DNA from: JAMLIN01 sp964509685
GTDB taxonomy: Bacteria; Pseudomonadota; Gammaproteobacteria; Burkholderiales; Burkholderiaceae_E
Assembly: GCA_964509685.1 (NCBI GenBank)
Contig: CAZDYQ010000073.1
Span: 1-15,833, forward strand
DNA length: 15,833 nucleotides
Direction of reading: 5' to 3'
Below are positions 12,451-15,833 of the stretch, in pieces (the first letter of the stretch is position 1; every line of letters starts with the position of its first letter). The notes below the pieces were generated by a model, which was not told where the DNA came from, searched no databases, and saw nothing but the letters and a program-made list of their open reading frames with translations. The translations under genes were made by a program, and so were the position numbers.

Positions 12451-13727
12451 GCCAGAACCTTCAGTGCGGCGGCGACCGCCTCGACCAGGCGGTCCGCCTC
12501 CTCTTCGGTGTTGTAGGCGGCGAACGAGGCCCGGGTCGTCGGCTCGCCGCCAAGCCGCTCGATCAGGGGCATGGCGCAGTGATGGCCGGTCCGGACCGCG
12601 ATCCCGCGCTCGTCGAGCAGCGTGCCGATGTCGTGCGGATGCACGCCGCGCGCCAGGAAGGCGACGATCGCCGAATCCGTCGAGTCCGGGTTGAGCACCC
12701 GGACGCCGTCGATCCTCGCCAGGCCGGAGGCGGCGCGCGCCCGCAGGCGGCGGACGTGCGCATCGATGCGCGGCCGGCCGATGCCCTCGATGAAGCGCGC
12801 GGCCTCGGCCATGCCCACGGCCCCTTCGACGTTCTGCGTGCCGCCCTCCAGCCGCGACGGCAGGGGGGCGTACGCGGCGTCCTCGAGGGTGACCCAGTCC
12901 ACCATGTCGCCGCCGAGCCGCAGCGGGCTGAGGCGCTCGAGCGCCGCCAGCCGGCCGGCCAGGGCGCCGATGCCCATCGGGCCGTACATCTTGTGGGACG
13001 AGAACGCCATGAAGTCGCAGTCGAGCGAGGCGAGGTCCATGGTCTCGTGCGATACCGCCTGGGCCGCGTCGAGCACCGTGAGCGCACCTGCCTCGGATGC
13101 CATCCGCAGCATGGTCTCGTAGGGCGGGCGGTAGCCGGTGGCGTTGGCGCATGCGGTCATCGCGAACACCCGGGTGCGCGGGCCGAGGAGGGCGGCCAGT
13201 TCATCCAGGTGGACGCGCCCCTCGGCGTCGGCCGCCAGCACGCGCAGGGTCGCGCCGCTGCGACGTGCCGCCCGTTGCCACGGAATGAGGTTGGCGTGAT
13301 GCTCGAGCCCCGTGACGACGATCTCGTCGCCCGGACCCAGGCTCGCCGGCACGCCGTCGCCGGCCGAGAGGCCGTGGGCGACGGTGTTGAGCGCTTCCGT
13401 GGTGCCCGAGGTGAATACCAGGCCGTGCTCCTCGCCGAGGCCGATGAAGCGGGCGAGCGCCCCGCGGGCCCTCTCGAATGCCTCGGTCGATTCCTGGCTG
13501 AGCGTGTGGACGCCGCGATGGATGTTGGCGCGGATCGTGGACTGGTATTCGCGCACGGCGTCCATGACGGCGGTCGGCACCTGGGTGGTGGCCGCATTGT
13601 CGAGATAGGCGAGCGGCCGGCCGCGGACCTTCTGGCCGAGGATCGGGAACTGGGCCCGGATCGGCTCGACCGGATACGGTGCCGCCTCGGCGCCGTGCCG
13701 TTCGGGAAGGATGCTGGCCTGGTTCAT
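12447..13727 (-). CDS. sufS: Cysteine desulfurase SufS
   Basis: A 426-residue PLP enzyme (class V aminotransferase fold) that takes sulfur from cysteine for Fe-S assembly. It has the N-terminal FPIL..KVRGRPLAYLDNAATTQ, SGTTEALN (108-114), His144 (LEHHANLIPW), Asp220 (TVLDAAQAVSHE), the PLP lysine Lys246 (FSSHKMYGPMG) and the catalytic Cys384 in RTGHHCAMPL, the short-loop arrangement of group II desulfurases. The frame is open upstream to 13823, but ATG 13727 overlaps the sufD stop as ATGA and matches the family length. Its partner is SufU downstream. Confidence 0.96.
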   Translation of the reverse strand: MNQASILPERHGAEAAPYPVEPIRAQFPILGQKVRGRPLAYLDNAATTQVPTAVMDAVREYQSTIRANIHRGVHTLSQESTEAFERARGALARFIGLGEEHGLVFTSGTTEALNTVAHGLSAGDGVPASLGPGDEIVVTGLEHHANLIPWQRAARRSGATLRVLAADAEGRVHLDELAALLGPRTRVFAMTACANATGYRPPYETMLRMASEAGALTVLDAAQAVSHETMDLASLDCDFMAFSSHKMYGPMGIGALAGRLAALERLSPLRLGGDMVDWVTLEDAAYAPLPSRLEGGTQNVEGAVGMAEAARFIEGIGRPRIDAHVRRLRARAASGLARIDGVRVLNPDSTDSAIVAFLARGVHPHDIGTLLDERGIAVRTGHHCAMPLIERLGGEPTTRASFAAYNTEEEADRLVEAVAAALKVLA

Positions 13728-14926
13728 TCGCGCTCCGGCTTGCGTCCGATGTGGGTCGCGACCGCGTCCAGGACGGCGGCGGCGAGACCCGTCCGCCGCA
13801 GCAGCGCGGGATCGTCGATGCACGAGGCGACCAGGGCGCTCGCCATGCCGTCGACGATCAGGGCGCGCGCTTCGTCGGGGTCGATCCCGCGCTGGCTCGC
13901 GTAGAAGAGGGCATCCTCGGAGAGCGCGCCCCAGGTGGCGCCGTGACGCGCCTCGACCTGGTCGTGCAGGATCTCCAGGTGCGGCCGCAGGACGATCCTC
14001 GGGTGACCCGATGTCGGCACGCCGTGCAGGCTCTGGTCCACGCTCGCGCCGGACACGTCCCGCGGCAGCATGGTGCGCGCGTTCACGACCACGCGCGCCT
14101 TGTCGGCGGCCAGGACGAGCACCTCGACCCGGCTGCGGGTGGCCGGCGCGGAATGCCGTACCTCGACCTGCTGCTCGAGCTGGTCGGCCGCGGCGACCAG
14201 GACCGACACGCAGTCGGCGTGCGCATCCTTGCCGAGCAGGTCGATCTCGCAGCGCTCGAGATGGTAGTCGCCGAAGGAGGCGATGGTCGCCTGTTCGTAG
14301 CGACCCCCGGCCTCGACCTGCGCCACGCAGCGGTTGGCGATCGCATTGCCCGGCGGCTCGCGCCGGATCCGCACATGGCGCAGGCGCCCGCCCGCGCCGA
14401 CGCGCACGACGCTGAGCGCATTGCGGGTCGTCGCGGGCGCGACCTCGCCGATCGCCGGGCCGTCGGCGTCCTCCACCAGTGTGAAGTCGGCGCCGGGCTC
14501 GACCTCGACGAAGAGCAGCGGCGCATCGCGCATGCCGTCGGAGCGCCGGCGCAGCCGGATCACGGCGCCCTCGTGCCCGGGCCCGACGCGCAGCGTCGCC
14601 ACGCCCCTGCAGCTGGCGGCGTGGGCGTCCGCGAGCGGGCCGTATTCGTCCACGAGGTTCGACGGCACCGCGTCGAGGGCGGCGGCGATGCGCTCCTCGC
14701 CCGTTTCGACCGACAGCTGGATGTCCGACGCGGCGCGGGCGCGCCCCTCGTGATCGACGAGCTCGATGACCCAGGCACCGCGCTCGTCGCTCGACGAACC
14801 CGGGCTGGCCAGCCAGGTGTCCGCCTGCGGCGGGCGCAGGTGCCGGAAGAGCTCCGTCCGCTCGGGAATCCAGCGCCCGCGCACGCGCTCCAGCGTGGGC
14901 CGGCGGTCTGCCGCTCCTGCTTGCAT
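13724..14926 (-). CDS. sufD: Fe-S assembly scaffold subunit SufD
   Basis: A 400-residue subunit of the SufBCD scaffold. The N-terminal part is helical and variable; a beta-helix core runs from about 110 to 330. The C-terminal motif RPHLEILHDQVEARHGATWG (314-333) carries the conserved histidine His328, equivalent to the functional His360 of E. coli SufD, followed by LSEDALFYASQRGIDPDEAR. It starts two bases after the sufC stop and ends in an ATGA overlap with sufS. Its presence means a complete SufBCD complex in place of SufB2C2. Confidence 0.93.
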   Translation of the reverse strand: MQAGAADRRPTLERVRGRWIPERTELFRHLRPPQADTWLASPGSSSDERGAWVIELVDHEGRARAASDIQLSVETGEERIAAALDAVPSNLVDEYGPLADAHAASCRGVATLRVGPGHEGAVIRLRRRSDGMRDAPLLFVEVEPGADFTLVEDADGPAIGEVAPATTRNALSVVRVGAGGRLRHVRIRREPPGNAIANRCVAQVEAGGRYEQATIASFGDYHLERCEIDLLGKDAHADCVSVLVAAADQLEQQVEVRHSAPATRSRVEVLVLAADKARVVVNARTMLPRDVSGASVDQSLHGVPTSGHPRIVLRPHLEILHDQVEARHGATWGALSEDALFYASQRGIDPDEARALIVDGMASALVASCIDDPALLRRTGLAAAVLDAVATHIGRKPERE

Positions 14927-14928
14927 GC

Positions 14929-15702
14929 TCAGCTCCCGACCGATTCGCGCGCCCGCGAGAAACCCGTGCGGGCGATGTCGCGAGCGAGCTCGAGCGAGCC
15001 CGTCCGGGCGATCCTGCCGCCGTCGAGCTCCGCGACGCGGTCGGGCTTGACCGCCTCGGCCATCGCGAGCGAATGCGAGATGAGCAGGAAGGCGGTGCCC
15101 TTGGCGCGCAGCCGCTCGACCGTCTCGACGATCGCGCGCAGGCCGTCCACGTCCATGCCGGAGTCGACCTCGTCGAGGATCGCCAGCTTCGGCTCGAGCA
15201 TCACGAGCTGCAGCAGCTCGTTGCGCTTGCGCTCCCCGCCGGAGAAGCCCTCGTTGACGGGGCGATTGAGGAATGCGGCCGGCAGGTCGATCTCGGCCGC
15301 GGCCGCCTTGGCCCGCTCGAGGAAGTCGAACGCGTCGACGGGTTCCTTGCCCTGGGCCTCGAGCACCGAGTTGAGCGAGGTGCGCATGAAAAGGTTGTTG
15401 CGCACGCCGGGGAGGTCGGGCGGCGACTGGAAGGACAGGAAGAGGCCCGCGCGCGCCCGTTCCTCGGGCGCCATCGCGAGCAGGTCGGCGCCGTCGAGGC
15501 GCGCGGAACCCCCCGTGACTTCGTAGCGGGGATGGCCGGCGAGCGCGAATCCGAGCGTGCTCTTTCCGCTGCCGTTGGCGCCCATGATGGCGACCACCTC
15601 GCCCGGGGCGATGTCGAGGGATACGGACTCGAGCACCTGCCGCTCGCCCGCCCGTACCGCGAGCTCGTGGATCTCCAGCAGCTTGCTGCCTTGCTTCGCC
15701 AT
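14929..15702 (-). CDS. sufC: Fe-S assembly ATPase SufC
   Basis: A 257-residue ABC-type ATPase. Walker A is GANGSGKST (41-49), the Q-loop Gln is 92 (FLSFQSPPDLPGV), the signature is FSGGERKR (153-160), Walker B is LAILDEVDSG (173-182) with catalytic Glu178, and the switch His is 210 (LLISHSL). FQSPP and NEGFSGGERKRNE are specific to SufC among ABC proteins. It drives shape changes of the SufBD scaffold. A modest ribosome site (CAGGA) precedes ATG 15702. A 36-base gap separates it from sufB. Confidence 0.96.
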   Translation of the reverse strand: MAKQGSKLLEIHELAVRAGERQVLESVSLDIAPGEVVAIMGANGSGKSTLGFALAGHPRYEVTGGSARLDGADLLAMAPEERARAGLFLSFQSPPDLPGVRNNLFMRTSLNSVLEAQGKEPVDAFDFLERAKAAAAEIDLPAAFLNRPVNEGFSGGERKRNELLQLVMLEPKLAILDEVDSGMDVDGLRAIVETVERLRAKGTAFLLISHSLAMAEAVKPDRVAELDGGRIARTGSLELARDIARTGFSRARESVGS

Positions 15703-15738
15703 TCTTCGATGTCCTGTAATGCCTGTCTTGTGGTGTGG

Positions 15739-15833
15739 TCAGCCGACCGAGCCTTCGAGCGAGACCGAGAGCAGGGCGCGCGCCTCGAGCGCGAACTCCA
15801 TCGGCAGCTCCTCGAGGACCGCCTGGCAGAAGC
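15739..15833 (-). CDS. sufB: SufB, C-terminal end
   Basis: Partial; the last 31 codons before a TGA at 15741-15739, with the rest outside the window. The translation has CQAVLEELPMEFALEARALL then SVSLEGSVG, matching the well-known SufB end (LPMEFAxEAxxLLxxxLEGSVG). It is the first gene of the visible suf operon; any SufR/IscR-like regulator would lie beyond the right edge. Confidence 0.9.
   Translation of the reverse strand, partial: FCQAVLEELPMEFALEARALLSVSLEGSVG

Noticed and set aside
13679..15526. 615-codon plus-strand open frame opposite sufS, sufD and sufC
   Set aside because: It is a shadow of the suf genes, whose catalytic motifs are intact on the minus strand.
1..15833. Mobile element, prophage, CRISPR array, toxin-antitoxin or biosynthetic cluster
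   Set aside because: No transposase, integrase, spaced repeats, small toxin pair or assembly-line enzyme was found on either strand; composition is even and the genes are core metabolism and stress functions.

Overview
The window is GC-rich, densely coding chromosomal DNA from a proteobacterium, most likely a respiring beta- or gammaproteobacterium. This is judged from a ba3-type terminal oxidase, an NsrR with beta/gamma-type cysteine spacing, FdxA, a Fur-type box before a PiuA/PiuC pair, and a SUF operon with SufU and SufT. Genus cannot be read from this stretch. I see no insertion sequence, phage gene, tRNA, rRNA or CRISPR array, and no gene-free stretch over 300 bases.

Layout. (1) Positions 1-500, minus strand: a 54-residue membrane peptide followed by the N-terminal part of cytochrome c oxidase subunit II, which runs off the left edge. 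(2) Positions 501-1984: a Crp/Fnr regulator on the plus strand, convergent with a gene for an unusual tandem NirD/AsnC-type helix-turn-helix protein. Both flanking transcription units have a near-identical FNR-like palindrome upstream (592-605 and 1924-1937). (3) Positions 1985-3495, minus: a 1-Cys (Prx6-type) peroxiredoxin and an apparently exported MsrA. (4) Positions 3653-4405, plus: an NAD-type short-chain dehydrogenase. (5) Positions 4390-8683: an iron-uptake island with divergent TonB-dependent catecholate receptor (PiuA/Fiu type) and PiuC-like Fe(II)/2-oxoglutarate hydroxylase. PiuC overlaps an FMN alpha-hydroxy-acid oxidase gene, and a Fur-like box lies in the divergent promoter. (6) Positions 8712-10092: a single-domain PAS protein downstream of nsrR, and divergently a 7Fe-type ferredoxin, with an NsrR-like operator between them. 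(7) Positions 10145-15833, minus: sufB(partial)-sufC-sufD-sufS-sufU-sufT followed by serA.

The shared theme is management of iron, iron-sulfur clusters, nitric oxide and oxidant damage. Iron-starvation uptake (Fur), NO sensing (NsrR and probably the Fnr/Dnr-like protein), Fe-S assembly (SUF), a cluster-bearing ferredoxin, peroxide and methionine-sulfoxide repair, and a terminal oxidase all lie side by side. SerA makes the serine from which the SufS substrate cysteine derives, which may explain its place behind sufT; this is inference.

I did not find a convincing wholly new system. The most original points are the duplicated NirD-type HTH protein without its usual second domain, the matching operators around the Fnr-like regulator, the nested palindromes at nsrR/fdxA, the Tyr-to-Trp change in the hydroxy-acid oxidase, and the PAS protein tied to nsrR.
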